NCBI RefSeq assembly: GCF_014650035.1
Contig: NZ_BMUE01000008.1
Location: 331,780-395,779, forward strand
Source: Streptomyces lucensis JCM 4490
Lineage (GTDB): Bacteria; Actinomycetota; Actinomycetes; Streptomycetales; Streptomycetaceae
Direction of reading: 5' to 3'
Length of the DNA: 64,000 nt
Shown here: piece by piece, positions 34,472-43,794 of the stretch
Layout of the letters: the number at the start of each line of letters is the position of its first letter
How positions within the stretch are numbered: the first letter of the stretch is position 1
Notes under the pieces: generated by a model
Database searches by the model: none
The model's input: only the letters and a program-made list of their open reading frames with translations
Told to the model about the DNA's origin: nothing
Position numbers and translations under genes: made by a program

Positions 34472-34894
34472 TCAGTTCTGGGCGTTCACGTAACCATAGG
34501 CCCGGCTGCCCGGTATACCGGCCCAGCTGACCTTGGTGTAGTACTTGCCACTCGTGCTGGTGCCCTTGTACGAACCGCAGCCGTAGGCCTGCCTGTAGCT
34601 GCGGGACGTGCTGGCGATCTGCGGGTCGGGGCGGAGCCTCTTGTCCTGGTAGATGTAAGCGCTGAACGTCCGCGTGTCGTTGACCGGAACGTCACCGCAG
34701 GCCTTGGCGTGACCGCTGCCCGGTCCCTTCCAGCGGTCACCGTCCTCGTCGCTGCCGCCGGTGGCGATCGAGAACGGAAGCCTGCTGCCGTTGATCTCCG
34801 CCGCGATCGCGCCCGCCGCGGGCACTGCGATGGCGACGGCGGTCAGCGCTCCGACGACCGCGAGCTTGCGTTTCCCCGTGAACCTCTTCTGCAT
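34472..34894 (-). CDS. Small secreted Cys-containing protein, first gene of the ABC operon
   Basis: 140 aa from ATG 34894 with AGGGGA upstream. Signal peptide (KRKLAVVGALTAVAIAVPAAGAIA, cleavage near AIAA). Mature part about 110 residues with two Cys (KACGDV, YGCGSY), Tyr- and Ser-rich C-terminal region (TSGKYYTKVSWAGIPGSRAYGYV). No family recognised. Thirteen bases before the ATPase, so it may be the exporter's substrate-binding accessory, a bacteriocin-like product or a cell-surface protein protected by the pump. Confidence 0.7.
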   Translation of the reverse strand: MQKRFTGKRKLAVVGALTAVAIAVPAAGAIAAEINGSRLPFSIATGGSDEDGDRWKGPGSGHAKACGDVPVNDTRTFSAYIYQDKRLRPDPQIASTSRSYRQAYGCGSYKGTSTSGKYYTKVSWAGIPGSRAYGYVNAQN

Positions 34895-35110
34895 GAATTC
34901 CCCTGTAAGCAGGAGTACTTGGTCGATCGTCAGCCTACGTAAGGACCTGCCGAACCGCTCAGTAATATTCTCGATCGTGGCGATGATCACGGTGGACATG
35001 ACATGCCGCCAGGTACTTGACGGACGAGCCTGAGGCTGCTGGGCCCAGGCCGGGGACCGGCACAGGTTCACCCGGAAGGGCTCTCGCGGACAGTTCCGCG
35101 TCGACCGGGA

Positions 35111-36607
35111 TCAGAACTTCGGCAACGGGGACTGGGCGCGGACGAGTTCGGCGGCCTCCTGCTCCGTCTCGACGGACGGCGGGGAGCCGGCCAGCGGCTC
35201 GTTGGCGGTCTCCTTCATGCACAGGACCGCGACGACGCCGACCGCCGCGGCGGCCGTGGCGTAGTAGGCGGGCATGAGGTTGGTGCCGAAGGCGCTGATC
35301 AGGGCGGTGATCACCAGGGGCGTCGTGCCGCCGAAGACCGACGTGGAGAGGTTGTAGGCGACCGAGAGCGAACCGTAGCGGACCTGGGTGGGGAAGATCG
35401 CCGGGAGCGCCGCCGACATGGTGCCGAGCATCGCCACCAGGGACAGTCCCATCAGCAGCAGGCCCGCGGTGATGAGGACGACGTCGCCCTGCCGGATGAG
35501 GAGGAAGGCGGGCACGGAGAGGAGGAGGAAGCCGAGCATGCCGGTCATCAGGAGCGGTTTGCGTCCGAAGCGGTCCGAGAGCCGGCCGACCCGGCTGAGG
35601 ACGCACATCTGGAGGACCATCACCAGAAGCAGGATCAGCAGGCCGCGGTTGGTCCCGTAGCCCAGTTCGTCGGACAGGTACGTCGGCATGTACGACAGCA
35701 GCATGTAGTCGGTGATGTTGTACGCCGCGACGAGCGCGAGGCACAGCAGCAGCGGCCGCCAGTACCGGGTGAAGATCTTGCCGAGGTCGCCGGTGGCCGA
35801 GGCCTCCACGGCGTCGGCGGCCTCGCCCGCCCCGGCCTGGCCGCCCTCCAGCTTCTGGAAGGCCGGCGTCTCGTCCAGCTTCAGCCGCAGGTAGAGGCCG
35901 ATGAAGCCGAGCGGCGCCGCGACCAGGAAGGGGACCCGCCAGCCCCACTGCAGCATCTGGTCCTCGCCGAGGACGCTGGTGAGGATGACGACGAGGCCGG
36001 ATGCTCCCACGTATCCGGCGAGCGTGCCGAACTCCAGGAAGCTTCCGAAGAAGCCGCGCCGCTTGTCCGGCGCGTACTCCGCGATGAACGTCGAGGCGCC
36101 TCCGTACTCACCGCCGGTCGAGAAGCCCTGTACCAGCCGGAAGAGGATCAGCAGGGCCGGGGCCCAGAGGCCGATGGCGGCGTGCGAGGGGATGAGCCCG
36201 ATGGCGAAGGTCCCCACCGCCATCATGATCATGGTGAGGGAGAGGATGCGCTTGCGGCCGATCCTGTCGCCGAGCGGCCCGAGGACCATTCCGCCGACGG
36301 GACGCACCAGGAACGCCACGGCGAAGGTCGCGAAGGAGCTGAGCAGCTGGGCGGTGTCGTTGCCCGAGGGGAAGAAGACCTTGCCGAGGGTGGCGGCGAG
36401 ATAGCTGTAGATGCCGAAGTCGTACCACTCCATGGCGTTGCCGAGGGCGGCGGCCTTGGTGGCCCGTTTCACGGCGGCCTCATCGGTCACGGTGATGTCG
36501 CCGCGCCGCAGCTTGGGGTTGCGCCGCCTCTCGACGGCGCGGAACAGCACCCTGTGGCGGCTGACCGCGGCGAGGTCCACCGAGTCGTCGTTGTCGGTCG
36601 CCGCCAT
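35111..36607 (-). CDS. MFS transporter, metabolite:H+ symporter (ProP-like) family
   Basis: 498 aa with AAAGGA eight bases before the ATG. Twelve membrane segments; MHS-family marks GNAMEWYDFGIYSYLA at the first helix, FLVRPVGGMVLGPLGDRIGRKR in loop 2-3, and GFSTGGEYGGASTFIAEYAP. An unusual N-terminal extension of about 45 hydrophilic residues precedes the first helix. Family members import osmolytes such as proline/betaine or organic acids such as alpha-ketoglutarate. Confidence 0.88.
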   Translation of the reverse strand: MAATDNDDSVDLAAVSRHRVLFRAVERRRNPKLRRGDITVTDEAAVKRATKAAALGNAMEWYDFGIYSYLAATLGKVFFPSGNDTAQLLSSFATFAVAFLVRPVGGMVLGPLGDRIGRKRILSLTMIMMAVGTFAIGLIPSHAAIGLWAPALLILFRLVQGFSTGGEYGGASTFIAEYAPDKRRGFFGSFLEFGTLAGYVGASGLVVILTSVLGEDQMLQWGWRVPFLVAAPLGFIGLYLRLKLDETPAFQKLEGGQAGAGEAADAVEASATGDLGKIFTRYWRPLLLCLALVAAYNITDYMLLSYMPTYLSDELGYGTNRGLLILLLVMVLQMCVLSRVGRLSDRFGRKPLLMTGMLGFLLLSVPAFLLIRQGDVVLITAGLLLMGLSLVAMLGTMSAALPAIFPTQVRYGSLSVAYNLSTSVFGGTTPLVITALISAFGTNLMPAYYATAAAAVGVVAVLCMKETANEPLAGSPPSVETEQEAAELVRAQSPLPKF

Positions 36608-36850
36608 GACGGATTTCCTTTCGCCGTTCGTATCACCAGGAACAACACCTGCGCAGTTATCGCCGGCTCAAACGGGTGCCTTCACCCGGCGCCCGAGTCG
36701 CTACTCGGCGTGACGGAAATGCCGGGATGCCTGGTGAGCGGCAGTGCCTGAGCCACCCCGGGGGGTTTCGGACGCGGGCCGCGGCGTGTGCCCACACCCC
36801 GCCGGGGGAACTTGGTTCACTCGGGTGCCGCACCGGTGAGAGGAGCCCGA

Positions 36851-38368
36851 GTGACGACGTCGGCGTCGGCGACAGGCGGTCCGGGCCCGGGTGCCGGGGA
36901 GACCCGGCCCGAGCCGGACCCCCGTCGTTGGCGTGCCCTGTGGGTCACGCTGGTGGCCGGCTTCATGAGCCTGCTGGACGTCACGATCGTGGCCGTCGCC
37001 CTGCCCACGATCCAGCGCGACCTGCACGCCTCGCCCGCCGAGGTGCAGTGGGTGGTGTCGGGGTACGCCCTCGCCTTCGCCCTCGCCCTCGTCACCGCCG
37101 GACGCCTCGGCGACGCTCTGGACCGGCGCCGCATCTTCCTGCTGGCGCTCGGTGCCTTCGTGGTCTTCAGCGCTGCCTGCGGGGCGGCCCCCGACATCAC
37201 GCTGCTGGTGCCGGCCCGGCTCGCCCAGGGTCTGGCGGCCGGTTTCATGGCGCCCCAGAACTCCGCGCTGATCCAGCAGATGTTCCGGGGTGCCGAGCGC
37301 GGGCGCGCCTTCGGGTTCTTCGGGGCGACCGTCGGCATCTCCTCGGCCGTCGGCCCCGTCACCGGTGGCGCCATCCTCGCCCTGGCCTCCGGCGAGCAGG
37401 GCTGGCGGTGGATCTTCTACGTCAACGTCCCCATCGGCATCCTCGCCGTTCTCCTCGGCCGCCGCCTGCTGCCCCGCACCCGGCAGTCCGGCCGGGGGCA
37501 CGTGGACGTGCCCGGCGTCCTGCTCCTCGGTCTCGGGGTCCTGGCGCTCATGTACCCGCTCGTCCAGGCGGACTCCGGTGGCATCGGGCACCTGTGGTGG
37601 CTGTTCCCCGCCGGTGTCGCCCTGCTCGCCGTCTTCGTGCGGTGGCAACGTCGCCTCGTCGCCCGCGGCATCCAGCCGCTGCTCGACCCGCGCCTGTTCA
37701 CCACCGTGCGCGGTTACGCCGTCGGAGCCGGCGTCGGCACGCTGTACTTCATCGGCTTCAGCGGCGTCTGGCTGGTGTTCGCCCTCTTCTACCAGCGCGG
37801 CCTCGGCTACTCCCCGCTCCGTTCCGGCCTCGCCGTGACGCCGTTCGCCCTGGGCTCGGCGTGCGCGGCCGTGGTCGCGGGCCGGCTGGTCGACCGGTTC
37901 GGGCGGGTGCTCACCGTGTGCGGCCTGGCGGGGGTGATCGCAGGCCTCGGCGGTACGGCTCTGCTGCTCCGCTTCGCGCCCCTGGACACCGCCGTCTGGC
38001 TCACCGCCCCGGTCCTGCTCCTCGGCGGCGTCGGCAGTGGCTTCGTGGTCTCGCCCAACATCACCATGACCCTGCGGGACGTGCCCGTACGCATGGCGGG
38101 AGCGGCGGGCGGCGCCCTGCAGACGGGCCAGCGGCTCGGCGCGGCGGTGGGGACCGCCGCTCTGCCCGGCCTGTTCTACGTGGTGCTGGGCAGGAGCAGC
38201 GACTTCCGGGGCGCGCTCGGCGTCGCGCTGGCGTCCGCGCTCGCGGGCATGCTGGCGTCCCTGGCCCTCGCGGCGTTCGACTGGCGACGCGACCGCGAGA
38301 AGCGGCGGCCGCACCGGAAGTGCCCGGACGAGGTGGCCAACAGCCCGGTGCACGCCCGGCACTCCTGA
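36851..38368 (+). CDS. MFS drug exporter, DHA2 (EmrB/QacA) family
   Basis: 505 aa from GTG 36851 (GAGGAG upstream). Fourteen predicted membrane segments; motif FMSLLDVTIVAVALPTIQRDL in helix 1, GRLGDALDRRRIFLLAL in loop 2-3 and a motif C-like GPVTGGAIL in helix 5. Proton-coupled efflux of drugs or secreted metabolites. Confidence 0.9.
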   Translation: MTTSASATGGPGPGAGETRPEPDPRRWRALWVTLVAGFMSLLDVTIVAVALPTIQRDLHASPAEVQWVVSGYALAFALALVTAGRLGDALDRRRIFLLALGAFVVFSAACGAAPDITLLVPARLAQGLAAGFMAPQNSALIQQMFRGAERGRAFGFFGATVGISSAVGPVTGGAILALASGEQGWRWIFYVNVPIGILAVLLGRRLLPRTRQSGRGHVDVPGVLLLGLGVLALMYPLVQADSGGIGHLWWLFPAGVALLAVFVRWQRRLVARGIQPLLDPRLFTTVRGYAVGAGVGTLYFIGFSGVWLVFALFYQRGLGYSPLRSGLAVTPFALGSACAAVVAGRLVDRFGRVLTVCGLAGVIAGLGGTALLLRFAPLDTAVWLTAPVLLLGGVGSGFVVSPNITMTLRDVPVRMAGAAGGALQTGQRLGAAVGTAALPGLFYVVLGRSSDFRGALGVALASALAGMLASLALAAFDWRRDREKRRPHRKCPDEVANSPVHARHS

Positions 38369-38469
38369 CCGGTCCGAGGCGACGGGTTCCAGTCACACAG
38401 TGGCTCGATTCGCACCCTGCCTCGGGCGGGACTTGCGAGCCGGGTGGGACCATATGATCAAATCTGCCG

Positions 38470-39714
38470 ATGCGTACCCCCCACATACAGACGCATCATC
38501 CCTCTCCGTCCGACGGACCTCCCGCCGAACGGGTTCCCTCCCCACGCAACCCGTACGACGAACTGGCGGCCCTGGCCGACGGCCCACTGGACGACTTGAC
38601 CGCCGGGGACAGCACGCCGGCCGTGCGGGACGACGACGCCGAGGAGCCCTGGGCACCGCCGAACCACAGGCGCGGCGGCCGCCGCCGCAACCGCGCCACC
38701 GGCCTGCCCGTCGTGGTCAGGGTCCTGGCCTGGTCGCTCGCCCTCACCTGCCTCGCGGCCCTCGCCGACCGCTGGGCGCTGCTCTACGCCGAACGCGAGG
38801 CGTCCGAACGGCTCAAGGACCAACTGCACCTCGCGGCCGCCCCCGAGGTGCGGATCGGCGGGTTCCCGTTCCTGACCCAGCTGGCCGCACGGCGCCTGGA
38901 CTCGGTCCGGGTCACCGTGCCGGACGTCCCGGCCCACCGGGTCACCCTCACCCGGGTCAGCGCCACCGCACACGACATCCGCATCGACGGCGACGGGCCC
39001 ACCGCGGTGCGCGGCGCGCTCGTCCACCAGGTGCGCGGGCGGGTCCTGCTGTCCTTCGCCGACATGAACCGCGAACTCGGCGCCTCGCAGGTCGCCTTCA
39101 CCCCGCACGGCCCGGGAGGGATCCGGGCCCTCGGCTCGCTGCGCGTCGCGGGACGGGACGTGCGCGTACGGGCCGACGTGCGCATCCGGCGGGACGGGGA
39201 GCGCGGCATCGCCACCTCCGTGGACGGCATGCGGCTGGACGTCGGCGACCTCGCGACGTACCGGCCCGGGACCGGGCCCGCCGAGGGCCTGCACCTGACC
39301 CGCGCCTCGGCGCGCCGGCTCGGCCGGGAGGCGCGGAAGGTCAAGGCCCTGCTCGGCGTGCCGGAGATCGTGCGCCGCCTGGGCCTCCCGGACAGTGTGG
39401 TGCGCACGGCCCTGCGCGACGAGGACGCGCTGCACAGGCTCACCGGAGCACCGCGTCTGGTGCACGCCCTGACCCGCGTGAACCTCGTGGACACGGCACT
39501 CGCCCACCCGGCCGTGCTGAAGCGGCTGGGGCTGGACCTGTCCTTCCTCGACGAGCTGACCAAGCTCACCCGGCCGCGGATCGCCGACCGTTTCTCCTTC
39601 TCCTTCCGACTGCCGAAGCCTCCCGCGGGCGCCCTGCGCCTGCAGCGTGTGACGGTGGGCGAGGACGGCATCCACGCCGAGGTGCGGGGGACGGGACTGC
39701 TGCTGGGACGCTGA
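38470..39714 (+). CDS. DUF2993 (LmeA-like) lipid-binding domain protein
   Basis: 414 aa. Low-complexity N-terminus of about 75 residues, one membrane anchor (PVVVRVLAWSLALTCLAALAD, about 77-97), then an external domain starting EASERLKDQLHLAAAPEVRIGGFPFLTQL, the DUF2993 pattern. Members such as mycobacterial LmeA bind acidic phospholipids and affect envelope glycolipids. Ribosome site is weak. Confidence 0.78.
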   Translation: MRTPHIQTHHPSPSDGPPAERVPSPRNPYDELAALADGPLDDLTAGDSTPAVRDDDAEEPWAPPNHRRGGRRRNRATGLPVVVRVLAWSLALTCLAALADRWALLYAEREASERLKDQLHLAAAPEVRIGGFPFLTQLAARRLDSVRVTVPDVPAHRVTLTRVSATAHDIRIDGDGPTAVRGALVHQVRGRVLLSFADMNRELGASQVAFTPHGPGGIRALGSLRVAGRDVRVRADVRIRRDGERGIATSVDGMRLDVGDLATYRPGTGPAEGLHLTRASARRLGREARKVKALLGVPEIVRRLGLPDSVVRTALRDEDALHRLTGAPRLVHALTRVNLVDTALAHPAVLKRLGLDLSFLDELTKLTRPRIADRFSFSFRLPKPPAGALRLQRVTVGEDGIHAEVRGTGLLLGR

Positions 39715-40351
39715 GGCGCGACGGCCGGGCCGCTCCCTCGGCGGCCGCCGCGGGCCGTACTCGACGCTTCGGCCGGGCCTGTTGTCGGCCAAAGTGAAAC
39801 AGGCTCCACGGCCTCCACCGGGCGCGTCGCCGGCCTGACCGGCGGCGTGGCGGCCGGGTCCGCACGAGGCCGCGCCTGCGCGCGTGCGGAACCTCGGGTT
39901 TCACACGCAACGCCCGGGTGCGGCCCCGTCGCGGGGTCCTCGGCGATCCGCCGGTCCCGTACGGGCGTGCGGGCATCACCCGTACGAGCCGCCGTCGCGG
40001 GGTCCGCACCGCGGTCCCCGGAGGCGTACGGGGTGCGCTATCGCGAAGGCGCCGCGTCCGTCCGCGGCGGCGCCCGCCCGGGCTGCCGGGGCGCCGTCCT
40101 GCGGTGACGGGGCGTGCCCGACGGCCAGTCGTGTGTCGGCCATCTTCCGGGCGTCACGGGAACTCGAGGAATGTTCAGGGCCCTTGTTCCCCCGGCGCCT
40201 GGGTGATTAGGCTCCAGCCCGCTTTCGCACGTCGCACACATTTCTCACACATGGCGGTCGACTTCTCGGGACGCCATCGGCTTTCGCAGGCACCCCGCCG
40301 GACGCCCCCGGCGGTGGCTGCCGGGCACTCAGGGAGGTGGGGGGCATCGAC
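39715..40351. other. 637-bp intergenic region without a supported gene
   Basis: Several open frames of 80-110 codons are Arg/Ala/Pro-rich and lack ribosome sites. The 14-bp sequence CCGTCGCGGGGTCC occurs twice, at 39926-39939 and 39992-40005. The promoter of the RiPP locus should lie in the last 150 bp. Confidence 0.4.
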
Positions 40352-41728
40352 GTGTCCGGTTTACCGCGGCGCGCCGACGGCGAGCCGCCCTCGCCCGTGG
40401 CCGTCCCCCACATGCGGGAGCCGGCGGCCGGCGCGGGAAGCCGCCGCGACACAGCCGTGCTGTGGTTCGTCAACGCCGTCGACGGGCTCGGCAGTCAGGC
40501 GTCCGGTCTGGTGTTCCCGCTCCTGCTGCTGGACCTGGGCAACGGCCCGGGAACCGCCGGCGTGTTCGCCAGCGCCGCCGCCGTCGCCGGCGTGCTGCTG
40601 GGGCCGCTGGTCGCCGTGCCGGCCGACCGGGGACACCGGCGCGCCGTCATGACCGCGTCGGCGGTAGTGGCGGCGCTGGCCATGGCCGCACTGGCCGTCG
40701 CCTGCCTCGGGCACCCGCCGCTGTGGGCCCTGCTGGGCCTGGCCCTCACCGAGCGACTGTGCGCCACGGCGTACGAGGCCGCGGCGCGCGGCTCGCTGTC
40801 CCGGCTGGCGGCCGCGGACGACATGCCGCGGGCGGTGGCCGGCCTTCAGGCGGGCGATCAGGCGGCGCTGGTGGCCGGGCCGGCGCTGGGCGGTGTTCTG
40901 TTCGGCGTGAGCCGCTTCCTGCCGTTCGCCGTGGACGCGGTCACCTACGCGGTGGCGGCGCTGGGGGCACGGGCCCTGCGCGGCCGGCTCGACGGGCCGG
41001 CCGTGTCCGCCCGGCCGGCCGCCGGAGCGCGGCGGCCGTCCGGCGGCACCGGCGACGCGCCCCGGCGGGTGTTCACGGGCGAGTTGCGGGCCGGTCTGGT
41101 GGTGGTGGTCCGCTCCCCCGCGCTGCGTCTGGTGCTGCTGTGGTCGTCGGTGGCGAGCGGCGTGCTCGCCCTGCTCTTCTACACCGCCGTGTTCGTGCTC
41201 GGCGACGGCTCGGGCGGCGCCGTCACCGGCGGCGTGCTCGCGGCCTCCGGAGCCGCCGGACTGGCCGGTTCGCTGGTGGCGGCGCGCGTGGTGCGGCGCC
41301 TGGGGGCGCGCCGGTCGCTGGTCGCGGCCACCTGGCTGCTCCTGGTGCCGTGCGCCGCCCTGTCGGTGGCCGGGGGGCCGTGGCTGTGGGCGCTGAGCTT
41401 CTCCGCGCTGTGCGCGGTACTGCCCGTCGTCACGGTGGTGCTCGGCGCCGCGGCCGTCCTCGCCGCACCCCCGGAGCTGCAGTCGCGGGCAGGAGCCGTA
41501 CTGGCCGCCGGCGCCACCATGGCCGCGGCCCTGGCACCGGCGTGCGCGGCCGCACTGGTGCACTGGGGCGGGGGCAGGGCCGCGGCGCTCGCCTGTGGCG
41601 CCGTGCTGGCCGTGCTGGCCGTGCACACCCAGCGTTGCGGGGCCGCCGTGCTGCGCCCGCCCGCGCCGGGGGACGGGCGGGCGGCCGGCGCCCCTGCGGG
41701 CGGGTCCGCTCCAGGGGGCCGGCCATGA
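40352..41728 (+). CDS. MFS exporter of the RiPP locus
   Basis: 458 aa from GTG 40352 (GGGGGG eight bases upstream; GTG 40337 possible). Twelve hydrophobic segments in the style of EntS/MFS_3 exporters (VLWFVNAVDGLGSQASGLVFPLLLLDLG ... GPLVAVPADRGHRRAVM). Stop overlaps the peptidase start (ATGA). Position at the head of the operon fits export of, or immunity to, the modified peptide. Confidence 0.82.
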   Translation: MSGLPRRADGEPPSPVAVPHMREPAAGAGSRRDTAVLWFVNAVDGLGSQASGLVFPLLLLDLGNGPGTAGVFASAAAVAGVLLGPLVAVPADRGHRRAVMTASAVVAALAMAALAVACLGHPPLWALLGLALTERLCATAYEAAARGSLSRLAAADDMPRAVAGLQAGDQAALVAGPALGGVLFGVSRFLPFAVDAVTYAVAALGARALRGRLDGPAVSARPAAGARRPSGGTGDAPRRVFTGELRAGLVVVVRSPALRLVLLWSSVASGVLALLFYTAVFVLGDGSGGAVTGGVLAASGAAGLAGSLVAARVVRRLGARRSLVAATWLLLVPCAALSVAGGPWLWALSFSALCAVLPVVTVVLGAAAVLAAPPELQSRAGAVLAAGATMAAALAPACAAALVHWGGGRAAALACGAVLAVLAVHTQRCGAAVLRPPAPGDGRAAGAPAGGSAPGGRP

Positions 41729-43518
41729 CCGACGCGTACCAGGTCTTCGTGGCCACCCTGCCGGACGTGTGCCCGGCCGACCGGCACCGCATGGTCTTCA
41801 CCGGGGACGCCGACGGCCGCTGCGAGGTGTTCACGTGGGACGCCGTCACCCGCCGGGTCCAGCAGGTGACCGACAGCACGGGGGGCACCGTCCACCGGGC
41901 GATGGACGCCGACGGGTACGTGTGGTGGTTCGACGAGGACGCGGCGGGAGAGGGCCGCTGGTGGTTCCGGCACTTCGACGGCGGCCCGCGGCTGCCGGGC
42001 CTGCCCGGCGCACCGGCCGGCCCGCCGCGCGGGCTGGGCGTGAGCGCGGACGGGACGGTCGCCACGGCGGTCGCCCGGGGCGAGCGGACCGTGGTGACGG
42101 TCGGCCGGCGCGGCCGCGCCCCCGACGCGGTGCTGCGGATGCCCCGGTCGTACCGGCTGGGCGGCATCAGCGCGGACGGCGAACTGATCGCCCTCGCCGC
42201 GGCGGCCGGCGAGGAGGCGGCCGTCTCGGTCGTCGCGCGCGACGGCCGGACCGTCGCCACCCTGCCCGGCCCCGGCCGAGCCGGAGCCGGGCTGTGGTGC
42301 CAGGGCTTCACCGCCGTGGCCGGGCACGGCGAGCTGCTCCTGGTGCGCGATCTCGGCGACCGGTACGCCCTGGCCACCTGGACCCGGGGGCGCGGGCTGC
42401 GCACCCATCGCTGGTGCGCGTTCGACACGGAGATCACCGCCCGCTGGTACCCGGACAGCCGGGAGGTGCTGGTGCGCCAGGACCGCCACGGCCGCTCCCT
42501 GCTGCACCGCGTCGACCTCGGCTCCCGGCGCCGCGCCCTCGTGCCCACGCCCGCCGGCACCCTGCTGGACGCCGCGCCCAGAGCCCTGGGAGCGGTCGAC
42601 TACCTGTGGACCGGCACCGCCCGCTCACCGGTCCTGTGCGCCACGGACGGCGTGGCCCTGCCGCCCGCCGCCCCCGCCGTGGTCGTTCCCGGCCGGCACA
42701 CCGACCGCTGGACGGACACGCCATGGGGGCGTGTGCACACCCTGCTGAGCCTGCCCGAGCCGGCCGGCACCGCTCCGCCGCCCGCAGTCTTCCTGGTCCA
42801 CGGCGGGCCGGCCGACCACGACCGGGACGCCTACGACGGCACGGTGCACTCGCTGGTCGCGTCGGGCTACGCGGTCGTCCGCGTCAACTACCGGGGCTCC
42901 ACCGGGTACGGACCCCGCTGGCGGCGCGCCTCTCCCGCCGGGGTGGGGCACACGCAGGTGGATGACCTGGCCGCGGTCCGCGCCGACCTCGTCTCCAGCG
43001 GACTGGTCGCCGGCGACGCCACCGCGCTGTGGGGGGTGTCCTGGGGCGCCTATCTGGTGCTGCTCGCCCTCGGCCGCCGGCCCGGGCTGTGGCAGGCCGG
43101 TGTGGCGGTGAAACCGGTGGCGGACTGGGCGGCCGCGCACCGGGCGACCACACCGGCGCTGCGGGCCCTGGACATCCGGATGTTCGGCGGCACCCCGGAC
43201 GACGTGCCCGAGCGCTACACCGGCAGCTCCCCGCTCACCTACGCGGCCTGCGTGACGGATCCGCTGCTCGTCGTGGGCGCGACCCGCGACACCAAATGCC
43301 CGCCCGGACAGATCCGTACCTACCTCGACGCGCTGACGGCCGCGGGCGTGGCGCACGAGGCCATGTGGCTCGACACCGGTCACGACGGGTACGACGGCGC
43401 GGCGCACGTCGCCGTCCTGCGCCGGGCCCTGTCCTTCCTGCGCGCGCGGCTGCCCGACCCGGCCCCCCGCGCCCCTGGACGTCCTCCCCGACCGGCGGGA
43501 GGACCCCGGCCCCGCTGA
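41725..43518 (+). CDS. S9 (prolyl oligopeptidase-like) peptidase of the RiPP locus
   Basis: 597 aa. N-terminal beta-propeller-like region (about 1-340), then an alpha/beta-hydrolase domain with HGGPADHDRD oxyanion segment and apparent triad Ser439 (GVSWG), Asp522 (GATRDT) and His553 (DTGHDGYDG). No signal peptide, so cytoplasmic. S9 enzymes act on short peptides, often after proline, which makes this a candidate to remove the leader of the neighbouring 41-aa precursor. Confidence 0.87.
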   Translation: MTDAYQVFVATLPDVCPADRHRMVFTGDADGRCEVFTWDAVTRRVQQVTDSTGGTVHRAMDADGYVWWFDEDAAGEGRWWFRHFDGGPRLPGLPGAPAGPPRGLGVSADGTVATAVARGERTVVTVGRRGRAPDAVLRMPRSYRLGGISADGELIALAAAAGEEAAVSVVARDGRTVATLPGPGRAGAGLWCQGFTAVAGHGELLLVRDLGDRYALATWTRGRGLRTHRWCAFDTEITARWYPDSREVLVRQDRHGRSLLHRVDLGSRRRALVPTPAGTLLDAAPRALGAVDYLWTGTARSPVLCATDGVALPPAAPAVVVPGRHTDRWTDTPWGRVHTLLSLPEPAGTAPPPAVFLVHGGPADHDRDAYDGTVHSLVASGYAVVRVNYRGSTGYGPRWRRASPAGVGHTQVDDLAAVRADLVSSGLVAGDATALWGVSWGAYLVLLALGRRPGLWQAGVAVKPVADWAAAHRATTPALRALDIRMFGGTPDDVPERYTGSSPLTYAACVTDPLLVVGATRDTKCPPGQIRTYLDALTAAGVAHEAMWLDTGHDGYDGAAHVAVLRRALSFLRARLPDPAPRAPGRPPRPAGGPRPR

Positions 43519-43576
43519 GACCACAGCGGGACCGGGTGCGCACAGCACTCCCACCACCTAAAGAAGGAGAAGCACC

Positions 43577-43702
43577 GTGCAGAAGGACATCATCCACAAC
43601 GACCCGCTCGCGGGCGACGAGGAGAACCGGAAGCCGGGCATCGGCATCACCATCACCGTTCCGTTCCGCAACGCCGACGAGGGCGACGAGACCGAGGAGT
43701 GA
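43577..43702 (+). CDS. RiPP precursor peptide (41 aa)
   Basis: GTG start with AAGAAGGAGA seven to eight bases upstream. N-terminal charged part MQKDIIHNDPLAGDEENRKP (1-20), hydrophobic beta-branched stretch GIGITITVPF (21-30), acidic tail RNADEGDETEE (31-41). No Cys, Ser or lantibiotic pattern. The layout, a tiny acidic peptide gene directly before a cobalamin-type radical SAM maturase, is typical of RiPP loci; Ile22, Ile24, Ile26 and Val28 are the obvious candidates for C-methylation. No other function fits a gene here. Confidence 0.75.
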   Translation: MQKDIIHNDPLAGDEENRKPGIGITITVPFRNADEGDETEE

Positions 43703-43709
43703 CGCACCG

Positions 43710-43743
43710 CCCGGCCGGCCCGCCTCCTCGCGGGCCGGCCGGG
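43710..43743 (+). terminator. Strong hairpin between precursor and maturase genes
   Basis: Perfect 14-bp stem (CCCGGCCGGCCCGC and its complement) with a six-base loop CTCCTC, beginning eight bases after the precursor stop. Probably partial terminator or 3' stabiliser, letting precursor mRNA exceed maturase mRNA. Confidence 0.7.
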
Positions 43744-43794
43744 CTCGCCGTCCCTCCCCGCCCTCCGCCCGCGCTCTCATCCAAGGAGCCGTCC

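Noticed and set aside
34472..34894. Lactococcin 972-type bacteriocin
   Set aside because: The ABC context is suggestive, but the mature protein lacks the family's conserved pattern and is too long.
39847..40210. Overlapping frames of 86 and 108 codons in the gap before the RiPP locus
   Set aside because: Arg/Ser/Pro-rich, no ribosome sites, mutually overlapping in different frames.
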